This document shows, piece after piece, positions 20,776 to 28,345 of a stretch of DNA of 64,000 nucleotides (the stretch's first letter is position 1; every line of letters begins with the position of its first letter). Made by a program: the position numbers and the translations under genes. The notes below the pieces were generated by a model. That model ran no database searches. It saw nothing but the letters and a program-made list of their open reading frames with translations, and had not been told where the DNA came from. Location of the stretch: positions 7,985,845 through 8,049,844 of the forward strand of contig JAAFYY010000001.1 in NCBI GenBank assembly GCA_014284505.1, given 5' to 3'. Origin of the DNA: Streptacidiphilus sp. 4-A2. GTDB lineage: Bacteria; Actinomycetota; Actinomycetes; Streptomycetales; Streptomycetaceae.

Positions 20776-21108
20776 GTGACTGACAGCACGCCAAAGAAGA
20801 GCACCGGATACCAGGTCGACGTGTCGGCCCTGGAACAGACCGTTGCCAAACTGAACGCGGTCGCCGCCGAACTAGGCCCCACAGCCGACCGCGCGGCCTA
20901 CCAGACCACCATCGGCACCGGCACCCTGGGCACCGGCTTCGAGGGCGCCACCGGCCTGCTCGGCACCCACGACACGATGCAGTCCTGGATCGCGGAAATG
21001 GTCGGCCAGCTCCAGAACTTCATCGAGGAGTACGGCGGCCAGACCAAGCAGGTGGCGGCGAACTACAGCGACCTGGAGACACAGACCACCGAGGACATGT
21101 ACCGATGA
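20776..21108 (+). CDS. WXG100-like small secreted-type protein
   Basis: A 110-residue, helical, Cys-free protein without a signal peptide. Residues 16-45 form one helix (DVSALEQTVAKLNAVAAEL) and residues 60-105 a second, with a central GFEGATGLLGTHD and the tail NYSDLETQTTEDMYR. Size, helical hairpin shape and position before a WTG-containing protein and a mycosin suggest a WXG100/ESX substrate or chaperone partner, though a strict W-x-G is not present. GTG start with a strong upstream purine run. Family placement is inference from context. Confidence 0.6.
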   Translation: MTDSTPKKSTGYQVDVSALEQTVAKLNAVAAELGPTADRAAYQTTIGTGTLGTGFEGATGLLGTHDTMQSWIAEMVGQLQNFIEEYGGQTKQVAANYSDLETQTTEDMYR

Positions 21109-21126
21109 GCGCGAACGGGGGCGGCC

Positions 21127-22522
21127 ATGGGAGCGATTGACGACGCGCGCGATCTCCAGCAGCAGACCACGCAGAACAACCGGGCCCGGATCCTGGCCGA
21201 GACGGACGGCGGCCACGCCGGCCCCACCGGTTACACCACCGACTTCACCGCCTCGGGCATCGGCGGCCTGGACGGCCTGCGGGCGATGGTCGAACACGCC
21301 GACCCGTCTGCGCTGGACACGGTGGCCGGCCACTGGACTTCGGTCAGCAAGGCTCTGAGCGCCGTTCAGACCGATTTCCAGACCCACACCTCCGCCGCCC
21401 TGGAGAACTGGACCGGCGCAGCGGCAGACGGCTTCGCTGCCCGCGCCCAGCAGTTGCACGCATCCTTGGGCAACGGTGCCCAGTACGCCCAGAACACCAG
21501 CACCGGCGTCGCGGCTGCCTCGGCCGCCCTCAAGACGGCCAAGCAGAACATGCCCACGGCCCCCAGCGAGTGGCAGCAGTTCTCCCGCAAGATGACCAGC
21601 GAATCCGGCGACCAGCAGTTCGAGGCCGACCTGCGCAACGGCATCAGCCGCAGCGCCGCACTGAAGCTCGACGGCGGCCAGCTCTCCGCGATGGAAGAAC
21701 GCCACCAGCAGGCCATCGTGGTGATGCAGACCTTGGAGGGGGAGTACCACTCGGCCGCGAAGACGATCGGGCCGGCTCCCAACAAACCGGTCGGCGGTGA
21801 GACGGTCTGGCCTCCCCCGCCAGCTACGGTCAAGCACAGCCCGGTGACCGGAACCGATGGCGAGCCTGTTGCAGGCCCCAATTCGGCGGGTCCGCTGCGT
21901 CTTGCCCAGGACGGTACGCCTGACCGGGGCGGATCAGCGGACGGTTTCGTCCCCGGCCAGGGGCGGACCCGGCTCTGAGGTCGACGGCGGTACCGGCGCT
22001 GAGGGCATCACGGGCGGGGAGAAGCTGCCTCCAAGTCCAGGGCCGGGCACGACCATTACTGGGATCACCGGCGGGCTCGGCACATCGACGGGCGGGGGAT
22101 CGGGAAGCTCCGGCGCTGTTTTCCTCGGCCCCGTTCCTGGCCTGGGGGTCGGCGGTGGCGGGCGTAGTGGCTCTGGCTCCGGTTATGGCCTGGGAGGTGT
22201 TGCCGCAGGTTTCGGCGGAGCCATGGGCGGTGGTGTGGGTGCCGGTGGTTTCGGCGGCGGTTTCACCGAGGGCCCCGACGACTTCGCCGCGAGCTCTGCC
22301 CGTTCGGGGACTGGTGGCTTCACCAGCGCTGACGAGGTGGGACAGCCCGGGAGTGAGGCCCCGGGGGCTTCGGCTGAGGAGGTGACGGGTATGGGCGGGT
22401 TCCCTGGTGGCCTCAACGGCCAGGACAAGAAGCGCAAGCGGCGTCCCCGTGCCCACTATCTCGTCGAGGACCCGGAGACCTGGGAGACAGATGTGGCCGT
22501 CAATCCGCCGGTCATCATGTGA
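21127..22522 (+). CDS. WXG-domain protein with long Gly-rich tail (PPE-like role)
   Basis: ATG 18 bases after the previous stop. The N-terminal 200 residues are helical with the ESX hallmark ENWTGAAADGFAARAQQL at about residues 98-115. After residue 230 comes a Pro/Gly-rich tail (for example GGGRSGSGSGYGLGGV) ending with the basic patch KKRKRRPRAHYLVEDPE and NPPVIM. A one-base loss near 21965 shifts the tail; corrected length is about 465 residues. The layout matches streptomycete proteins exported by, or attached to, a type VII-like secretion system. It sits in a three-gene cassette with a mycosin-like protease. Confidence 0.7.
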
Positions 22523-22556
22523 CGGGTAGGTAGGGTCCTGGGGGATCACTGATCGC

Positions 22557-23728
22557 ATGAGGAAATGGGGACCAGGCATGGCGTTCGTGCGGACACAGCG
22601 TGTCATGGGCGCAGTGGCGACAGCGGGCGCGTTCTTGCTGGTTGGGGCCCCGGCCGCGCACGCTGACGCGGCGCGGGACAAGCAGTGGCCCTTGCAGGCG
22701 TTCGGAGCTGCCCAGGAGGTCTGGCCGATCACGACCGGCGAGGGGCAGATCGTCGCTGTCATTGACACCGGCTTTCGTACGACCCACGTTGACCTCGCCG
22801 GGCAGTTCCTGCCGGGCAAGGACTTTGCCCCCGGTAGCTACAACGCGGCAGCTAACGCGAGCCACGGGACGATGATGGCCAGCATCATCGCTGCACACGG
22901 TCACGGGCCCGGTGGCTCCGACGGGATCATGGGCCTGGCACCAGGGGTGAAGATCCTTCCTCTGGTCGTGGATGTGCAGGCCGCCGACAATGACCAGGAG
23001 ATCGCCGGAGCCATCCGCTACGCGGTGGGCCACGGGGCTGGCGTGATCAACATGTCGTTCGCTGACGTCGATTCCAGCCCGATCGAGCAGTCCGCTGTCG
23101 CCTACGCGGAAGCACACAATGTCGTGCTGGTCGCGGGTGCGGGCAATGACGGCGTCGAGGTGGACAGCTACCCAGCCGCCTACCCAGGCGTGGTGGATGT
23201 GGGGGTACCAATCAGGACGGGAGCGTCTGGGGCAGTTCCGACTACGGTCTCCATCAAACCCTGGTCGCGCCTGCCAGCAACGTCCTCGGTGACGACAGCG
23301 GCACTGACACCCAGTACGCCATCGGGAACGGTACCAGCGATGCCACTGCCTATGTCACTGCCGCTGCCGCGCTGGTGCGGGCGAAGTATCCGGAGCTCAC
23401 GGCGGGGCAGGTGATCAACCGGCTGATCAAGTCGGCGATCGACCCCGCTGCCGAGCCCGGGCAGACCACGCCGGATCTGCACTACGGCTATGGCATCGTG
23501 CGGCCGGACAAGGCGCTGACCGAGAACATCCCGGCTGGGCCTGCGGCTGGGCCGTTGGGGGTGGCGAGTGATCCGCTGGCGGCTCCGGCGCGTACGGCGG
23601 CGGTGACGGTGGCGGCCGGCGGGTCCGGGGTCGGCGTCTGGCCGTGGGCGGCGGGTGGAGGGGCGGTTGTGTGCGTCCTGCTCGTCGGGCTCGGGCTGGT
23701 GCTGCGGCGGCGTCGCAGCACGACCTGA
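22557..23728 (+). CDS. Mycosin-like S8 subtilisin protease, membrane anchored
   Basis: The N-terminus has a signal sequence (hydrophobic AVATAGAFLLVGAPAAHA, cleavage after AHA). The serine protease triad is seen as Asp in IVAVIDTGF, His in NASHGTMMAS and Ser in NGTSDATAYVTAAAAL. A Pro/Ala-rich linker leads to a single C-terminal membrane helix (VVCVLLVGLGLVL) followed by RRRRS, the mycosin layout in which the protease faces outside. A frame break lies near 23203 (expected TNQDGSVWGSSDYGL). About 390 residues. Adjacent WXG genes suggest a type VII-linked maturation role; EccB/C/D genes are absent here. Confidence 0.85.
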
Positions 23729-23792
23729 CCCGGAGCGACGGCCCCGGCCGGGTGACCCCGGCCGGGGCCACCCGGCGCGGCGGCGCAATGAC

Positions 23793-23827
23793 GAAGGCCG
23801 TTCACCTCGATGAGGTGAACGGCCTTC
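23793..23827 (-). terminator. Perfect 16-bp hairpin between the protease gene and tRNA-Lys
   Basis: GAAGGCCGTTCACCTC pairs exactly with GAGGTGAACGGCCTTC around a 3-base loop. It lies 14 bases past the tRNA-Lys 3' end and can also stop transcription from the plus-strand protease gene. Confidence 0.82.
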
Positions 23828-23841
23828 GGTACCAGCTGCTG

Positions 23842-23915
23842 TGCGCCGCCAGGGACTCGAACCCCGGACCCGCTGATTAAGAGTCAGCTGCTCTAACCAA
23901 CTGAGCTAGCGGCGC
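23842..23915 (-). tRNA. tRNA-Lys (anticodon CUU)
   Basis: On the minus strand the 74-base sequence folds with acceptor GCGCCGC/GCGGCGC, D-arm GCTCAGTTGGTTAGAGC, anticodon loop CTCTTAA with CTT, and T-loop GGGTTCGAGTCCC. The 3' CCA is not encoded. Confidence 0.95.
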
Positions 23916-24026
23916 CTGCTGACCTGGAAAACATTACATGATCTGGCGGGAAACTCCGAATCGGTATTCTGGGCGGGTCGGGTGATCACCCGACCCATCC
24001 CTTCTCGCCCGTCCGGGGGAACCGCC

Positions 24027-24359
24027 ATGACCGAGCAGAACCCAGCCGCTGAGAACGACGTCGAGGCCGTGGAGGCCAAGGCGAAGGCCGAGCTGCTGCG
24101 ACTTCGGGGCAGTATCGACAACATTGACGCCGCGATCGTGCACATGCTCGCGGAGCGCTTCAAGTGCACCCAGGAGGTCGGACGGCTCAAGGCCGAGCAC
24201 CGGCTGCCGCCGGCCGATCCGGCCCGGGAGCGGGACCAGATCGAGCGGCTGCGGGAGCTGGCCGTCAACGCCCGGCTCGACCCGGCCTTCGCGGAGAAGT
24301 TCCTGAACTTCATCATCGCCGAGGTCATCCGCCACCACGAGACCATCGCCCGCTCCTGA
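24027..24359 (+). CDS. AroQ-type chorismate mutase
   Basis: A 110-residue monofunctional chorismate mutase. This all-helical enzyme rearranges chorismate to prephenate for Phe and Tyr synthesis. Helix 1 reads LRLRGSIDNIDAAIVHMLAERF, with the following residues CTQEVGRLKAEHRLPPADP carrying the family Lys (VGRLKAEH) and helix-turn; the C-terminal helix shows FAEKFLNFIIAEVIRHHE. No signal peptide, so it is cytoplasmic. ATG with GGGGGA upstream. It is a single cistron between tRNA-Lys and the leuB region. Confidence 0.9.
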   Translation: MTEQNPAAENDVEAVEAKAKAELLRLRGSIDNIDAAIVHMLAERFKCTQEVGRLKAEHRLPPADPARERDQIERLRELAVNARLDPAFAEKFLNFIIAEVIRHHETIARS

Positions 24360-24684
24360 TCCCGGGCGCGGGGGCGTGGGGGCACGGGGGTGCGGGGGCA
24401 TTGAAGGGGGGTGATCGGCGGGCGATCGCGGGCAGGCAGGTGGCGGCCCGTCTCAGATAGTAGGAAATCCAAGTACTTCCGCAGACAGTTCGGCCCGGCT
24501 GTCGTAACGTGAGGTCATCAGGCAGTCCGCTGAATCTCCAGCCAGTCCTGATCCGGCCCGGGCGCAGGTGATCCCTGCGCGGCCACTTACCCCCACCTCA
24601 CTGTGACGCGCCCTCGCGTGCGACCAGTACACCCGCGCACCCGTGCATCGTGCATCGTGCATCCGAGTGAATCGGAGTCCTTCC
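24360..24684 (+). other. Gap without a recognisable gene
   Basis: No conserved frame was found. It holds a G-rich run after the chorismate mutase gene, a TAACGT hexamer at 24505-24510 that could be a -10, and a triplicated 7-mer near its end. It probably contains the promoter for the small gene and leuB. Confidence 0.4.
24642..24662. repeat. Three tandem copies of CGTGCAT
   Basis: CGTGCAT is repeated three times without interruption, about 22 bases before the ATG of the 44-residue protein. It is likely a slippage product in its 5' leader. Confidence 0.85.
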
Positions 24685-24819
24685 ATGAACCAGCTGCGCC
24701 AGCAGGCCCCCGTCCGCAAGACCCGCCGCCCCGTGCGCGGCAGTGAGCGCACCGACGCCACCGCCGCCCTGCAACGCGCCCTCGACCGCCGTGACAACGG
24801 CGGCGCGACCGGCCACTGA
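24685..24819 (+). CDS. 44-residue basic protein upstream of leuB
   Basis: ATG preceded by GGAG encodes MNQLRQQAPVRKTRRPVRGS and then ERTDATAALQRALDRRDNGG, ending ATGH. It is strongly basic at the N-terminus with a helical C-terminal half. Codon use has the high third-position GC of real genes here. I do not recognise a family. It lies 116 bases ahead of leuB on the same strand and could be a small protein or a translated leader, although it lacks runs of Leu codons. Confidence 0.5.
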   Translation: MNQLRQQAPVRKTRRPVRGSERTDATAALQRALDRRDNGGATGH

Positions 24820-24935
24820 TCGCCGCCGGGGCCGATCCGGGCAGACCTGGATCGGCCCGGATCACCCCCTGATCATCCGTCCATCATCCGGACGGAAGAC
24901 GACCGACAGGTGAAACAAGGAGTATGGTCGCCGCC

Positions 24936-25979
24936 ATGTCTCGCACCCTCCGCCTCGCAGTCATCCCCGGCGACGGTATCGGCCAGGAAGTCGTGGCCGA
25001 AGGACTCAAGGTCCTCTCCGCAGCCCTCCCCGCCGACACCAAGGTGGAGGTGGCCGAGTACGACCTCGGTGCCCGCCGCTACAACGCCACCGGCGAGATC
25101 CTGCCGGACAGCGTGCTCGCGGAGCTCAAGGAGAGCGACGCGATCCTGCTGGGTGCGATCGGTGACCCGTCGGTGTCGTCCGGGGTGCTGGAGCGCGGGC
25201 TGCTGCTCAAGCTGCGGTTCGCCTTCGACCACCACGTCAACCTGCGTCCGGGCAAGCTCTTCCCCGGCGTCGACTCGCCGCTCGCGGGCAACCCTGACAT
25301 CGACTTCGTGGTCGTCCGCGAGGGCACCGAGGGGCCGTACACCGGCAACGGCGGCAGCGTGCGCACCGGTACGCCGCACGAGGTCGCCACCGAGGTCAGC
25401 CTGAACACGGCGTTCGGCATCGAGCGGGTCGTCCGCGACGCGTTCGCCCGGGCCCAGGCCCGCCCCCGCAGGAAGCTCACCCTGGTCCACAAGAACAATG
25501 TGCTGATCCACGCCGGCCACCTGTGGACCCGGATCTTCCAGCAGGTCGCGACCGAGTTCCCCGAGGTCAGCACCGACTACATGCACGTCGATGCGGCGAC
25601 CATCTACTTCGTCACCCAGCCCGAGCGCTTCGATGTGATCGTCACCGACAACCTGTTCGGCGACATCCTCACCGACCTGGCGGCCGCCGTCACCGGTGGC
25701 ATCGGCCTGGCCGCGAGCGGCAACATCAACCCTTCGGGTGAGTTCCCGTCCATGTTCGAGCCGGTCCACGGTTCCGCGCCGGACATCGCCGGACAGGGCA
25801 AGGCCGACCCCACGGCCACCGTGCTGTCGGTCGCGATGCTGCTCCGGCACCTCGGCCTGGACGAGGCCGCGGCCCGGATCGAATCCGCCGTCATGGCCGA
25901 CCTCGCCGAGCGCATCGGCCAGGCACCCCGCTCCACCACCCAGGTCGGCGAGGCCCTCGCCGCCCGAGTAGCCGGCTGA
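24936..25979 (+). CDS. leuB: LeuB, 3-isopropylmalate dehydrogenase
   Basis: The NAD and Mg-dependent enzyme oxidises 3-isopropylmalate in leucine synthesis. Intact at 347 residues. Seen are LAVIPGDGIGQEVVAEGLKV, LLGAIGDP, the Arg/Lys substrate residues in LLLKLRF and VVVREGTEGPYTG, KNNVLIHAGHLW, the metal aspartates in VTDNLFGDILTDL and the NAD-site GSAPDIAGQGKADPTA. Length and the FDHHVNLRPGKLFPGV segment fit the short actinobacterial LeuB type. ATG at MSRTLRLAVIP was preferred over an ATG four codons upstream. ilvE follows, separated by tandem hairpins. Confidence 0.95.
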   Translation: MSRTLRLAVIPGDGIGQEVVAEGLKVLSAALPADTKVEVAEYDLGARRYNATGEILPDSVLAELKESDAILLGAIGDPSVSSGVLERGLLLKLRFAFDHHVNLRPGKLFPGVDSPLAGNPDIDFVVVREGTEGPYTGNGGSVRTGTPHEVATEVSLNTAFGIERVVRDAFARAQARPRRKLTLVHKNNVLIHAGHLWTRIFQQVATEFPEVSTDYMHVDAATIYFVTQPERFDVIVTDNLFGDILTDLAAAVTGGIGLAASGNINPSGEFPSMFEPVHGSAPDIAGQGKADPTATVLSVAMLLRHLGLDEAAARIESAVMADLAERIGQAPRSTTQVGEALAARVAG

Positions 25980-25997
25980 CCCAGCCGGCCTGCGCCA

Positions 25998-26039
25998 AGC
26001 ACGGACCCGAGCGGTCCGAGCACGGACCCGAGCGGTCCG
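25998..26039 (+). repeat. Two tandem 21-bp units, each a hairpin, after leuB
   Basis: AGCACGGACCCGAGCGGTCCG is repeated exactly at 25998 and 26019. Each unit contains CGGACC/GGTCCG with a 5-base loop, giving two successive stem-loops that may terminate leuB transcription. Confidence 0.85.
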
Positions 26040-26235
26040 GAAGACAGCGAGCCACAACCCGGCTGGTCAGCACCCCCTGTGACCCCGCCGCTACCGGCAC
26101 GCACCTTCCGGGCCGCTTTGTCGTGCGCCGCGCGCGCAGGCTGTCCCAGTGGCCGGGGAAGGTGCGACTATCGACAATGGCCGCCCATATAGTCGGACGG
26201 CCCGCCATGACGACACGGTGAAGGACGTACCCGCC

Positions 26236-27327
26236 ATGACTTCCCCCATCGAGATCGAGCTCAAGCCCTCGGCTCATCCACTGGCCGCCGAGGAGCGTCA
26301 AGCCCGCCTCGCCAACCCTGGCTTCGGCCGCTTCTTCACCGACAACATGGTGACCATCCGCTGGACCGAGGGCCGGGGCTGGCACGACGCCCAGCTCGTC
26401 CCCTACGGACCGCTGGAGATCGACCCGGCGAACGCCGTCCTGCACTACGGCCAGACGATCTTCGAGGGCCTCAAGGCCTACCGCTCCGCCGACGGCAGCA
26501 TCCAGACCTTCCGCCCGTACGCCAACGCCGAGCGCTTCCAGGCGTCGGCGCGGCGGCTGGCCATGCCGGAGCTTCCGCAGGAGACCTTTGTCGCGGCCGT
26601 CGAGGCGCTGGTCCAGCAGGACGCCGAGTGGGTCCCCAGTCAGGACGAGGCCAGCCTCTACCTGCGCCCCTTCATGATCGCGACCGAGGTCGGCCTGGGC
26701 GTCCGCCCCGCCAACGAGTACCTGTTCCTGCTGATCGCCTCCCCGGCCGGCGCCTACTTCTCCGGTGGCATCAAGCTCGCTGGCTCTCCGAGGAGTACGT
26801 CCGGCCGCGCCGGCGGGACCGGCGCCGCCAAGTGCGGCGGCAACTACGCCGCCTCGCTGGTCGCCCAGGCCCAGGCCGCCGAGAAGGGCTGCGACCAGGT
26901 CGTCTGGCTGGACGCGATCGAGCGCCGCTGGATCGAGGAGATGGGCGGGATGAACCTCTACTTCGTCTTCGGCGAGGGGGAGAACGCCCGCGTGGTCACC
27001 CCGGAGCTCTCCGGCTCGCTGCTGCCGGGGATCACCCGCGACTCGCTGCTCGGCATCGCCGGCGACCTCGGCTACGCCACCGAGGAGCGGAAGATCTCCA
27101 CCGACGAGTGGCGGGACGGCAACGCCGCGGGCACCCTCACCGAGGTCTTCGCCTGTGGCACCGCGGCCGTGATCACCCCGGTCGGCTCGGTCAAGTCCGC
27201 CCGTGGCGACTGGACGGTCGGCGACGGCAACCCCGGCCCGGTCACCCTCAAGCTCCGCGACACCCTGCTGGCGCTCCAGACCGGCCGCCGCGAGGACACC
27301 CACAACTGGATGCACCGCATCGGCTGA
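26236..27327 (+). CDS. ilvE: IlvE, branched-chain amino acid aminotransferase
   Basis: This PLP-dependent fold-type IV transaminase makes Val, Leu and Ile from their keto acids. Visible are AVLHYGQTIFEGLKAYR, RPYANAERF, LYLRPFMIATE, the catalytic-lysine region GTGAAKCGGNYAASL, EEMGGMNLYFVF, LLPGITRDSLL and FACGTAAVITPVG. About 363 residues. Between residues 179 and 195 (near 26773-26812) the frame is lost and regained: WLSEEYV is expected there, so at least two compensating indels and a few missing residues are present. ATG was chosen at MTSPIEIELKP; an in-frame ATG 87 bases upstream would add 29 unlikely residues. Confidence 0.93.
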   Translation: MTSPIEIELKPSAHPLAAEERQARLANPGFGRFFTDNMVTIRWTEGRGWHDAQLVPYGPLEIDPANAVLHYGQTIFEGLKAYRSADGSIQTFRPYANAERFQASARRLAMPELPQETFVAAVEALVQQDAEWVPSQDEASLYLRPFMIATEVGLGVRPANEYLFLLIASPAGAYFSGGIKLAGSPRSTSGRAGGTGAAKCGGNYAASLVAQAQAAEKGCDQVVWLDAIERRWIEEMGGMNLYFVFGEGENARVVTPELSGSLLPGITRDSLLGIAGDLGYATEERKISTDEWRDGNAAGTLTEVFACGTAAVITPVGSVKSARGDWTVGDGNPGPVTLKLRDTLLALQTGRREDTHNWMHRIG

Positions 27328-27431
27328 GCCACCCAGGCCCCGCCGCCCGGATTCAGCGGCGGCGGGGCCGGATCGTGCGTAACCTCGACCTCGACCACTC
27401 GTTGAGCAGTGAGCATCGGAAGGGAGGGGCC

Positions 27432-27997
27432 ATGTCCGCGGCAACAATCGATTTCGCCGAGGTCGGCGGGAGCGAGAGCAAGAGCCTGCTGGAGGTGTTC
27501 CTCGCCATGGTGACCCCTGAGGGTTACAAGGCGGAGCTCATCGAGGGGGAGATCATTGTGACACCGCCACCGGATGGCGACCACGAGAGGCTGATCAGCA
27601 GGATCAACAAGCAGATCAACCGTCTGGGACCTGACGACGTGGAGATCGCGGGTACCAAGGGACTGATTGTCCCCACTGGGCGCTGTATCCCCGATGCAAC
27701 CTTCATCTGGGAGGAGGCGCTGCGAGGCCAGGAGTCCTGGTCCAAGCCCGAAGGGGTGCTGATGGTGCTTGAAGTCACGTCCAGCCGTCCTCAGAAGGAT
27801 CGCGAGCAGAAGCGCCGCGGATATGCCGCTGCGGGGATCCCGCTGTACCTGTTGGTCGATCGCCAGCGTGAACGAGTGATCCTGCACAGTGAGCCCCGGC
27901 ACGAGGACTACGCGGTCACCGCCATCGCGAAGCCGGGTGACCCCTCGCGCTCCCCAAGCCCTTCGGTTTCGACCTGGACACCAGCAAGCTGTTCTGA
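27432..27997 (+). CDS. Uma2-family (DUF820) PD-(D/E)XK nuclease-like protein
   Basis: About 188 residues with the Uma2 core: ELIEGEIIVTPPPDGDHERL, the acidic CIPDATFIWEE, then LMVLEVTSS and KDREQKRRGYAAAGIPLYLL. Asp of PDATF, Glu of LEVTS and Lys of the KDREQK stretch match the PD-(D/E)XK layout. Uma2 proteins are abundant in actinomycetes and cyanobacteria, and their function is not settled. One base is lost near 27943; the corrected end reads PKPFGFDLDTSKLF. ATG with GGGAGG upstream. It separates ilvE from cimA and is not an obvious part of either pathway. Confidence 0.82.
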
Positions 27998-28070
27998 GCC
28001 CGTCGGCAGCAACGTCCCGCATCCTGAGACCTTCCGTCCCGCCGCCGCATGGCTGTGCCAGACTGCTGAC

Positions 28071-28121
28071 GTGTCCTCGCTCGCGCTCATTATCGGCAGC
28101 AGGCGCGCCGGTCCGCAGTGA
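28071..28121 (+). CDS. Leader peptide of a putative cimA attenuator
   Basis: GTG opens a 16-residue frame, MSSLALIIGSRRAGPQ, with Leu-Ala-Leu-Ile-Ile codons. It lies 225 bases before cimA and is followed by a T-run terminator. There is no Shine-Dalgarno; a CAGACT box (28059-28064) ends 6 bases before the GTG, so the mRNA may be leaderless. Tandem Ile codons before an isoleucine-pathway gene suggest ribosome-mediated attenuation. Confidence 0.72.
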   Translation: MSSLALIIGSRRAGPQ

Positions 28122-28168
28122 CCGTTCCGCACGACAGACCCGTATGCGGAACGGCGCCTTGTGCCTCG

Positions 28169-28206
28169 GACCCGCGCGCAGTCTCGCACCCGCGAGGGGT
28201 CTTTTT
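28169..28206 (+). terminator. Putative attenuator terminator before cimA
   Basis: GACCC (28169-28173) pairs with GGGTC ending at 28201, supported by inner CGCG-type pairs, and five T follow directly (28202-28206). A hairpin with a T-run inside the untranslated leader is rare in this window; the other case is ilvB. Confidence 0.75.
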
Positions 28207-28345
28207 CGTTGTCCGGCCGGTTCCCAACAGGAGCCCGGCGGATGACGGGAAGCGGCGCGGTGATGGTGGACAGTGGAGCCGGAGTCCCTGGCAGGCAGGT
28301 CGGCCTGCCAGGGCCACCCAGCCCCCGGACAGGAGAATCCAGGCC

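Noticed and set aside
28071..28206. A T-box riboswitch before cimA
   Set aside because: No T-box core sequence or specifier stem-loop was seen, and a short frame with Ile codons explains the layout better.
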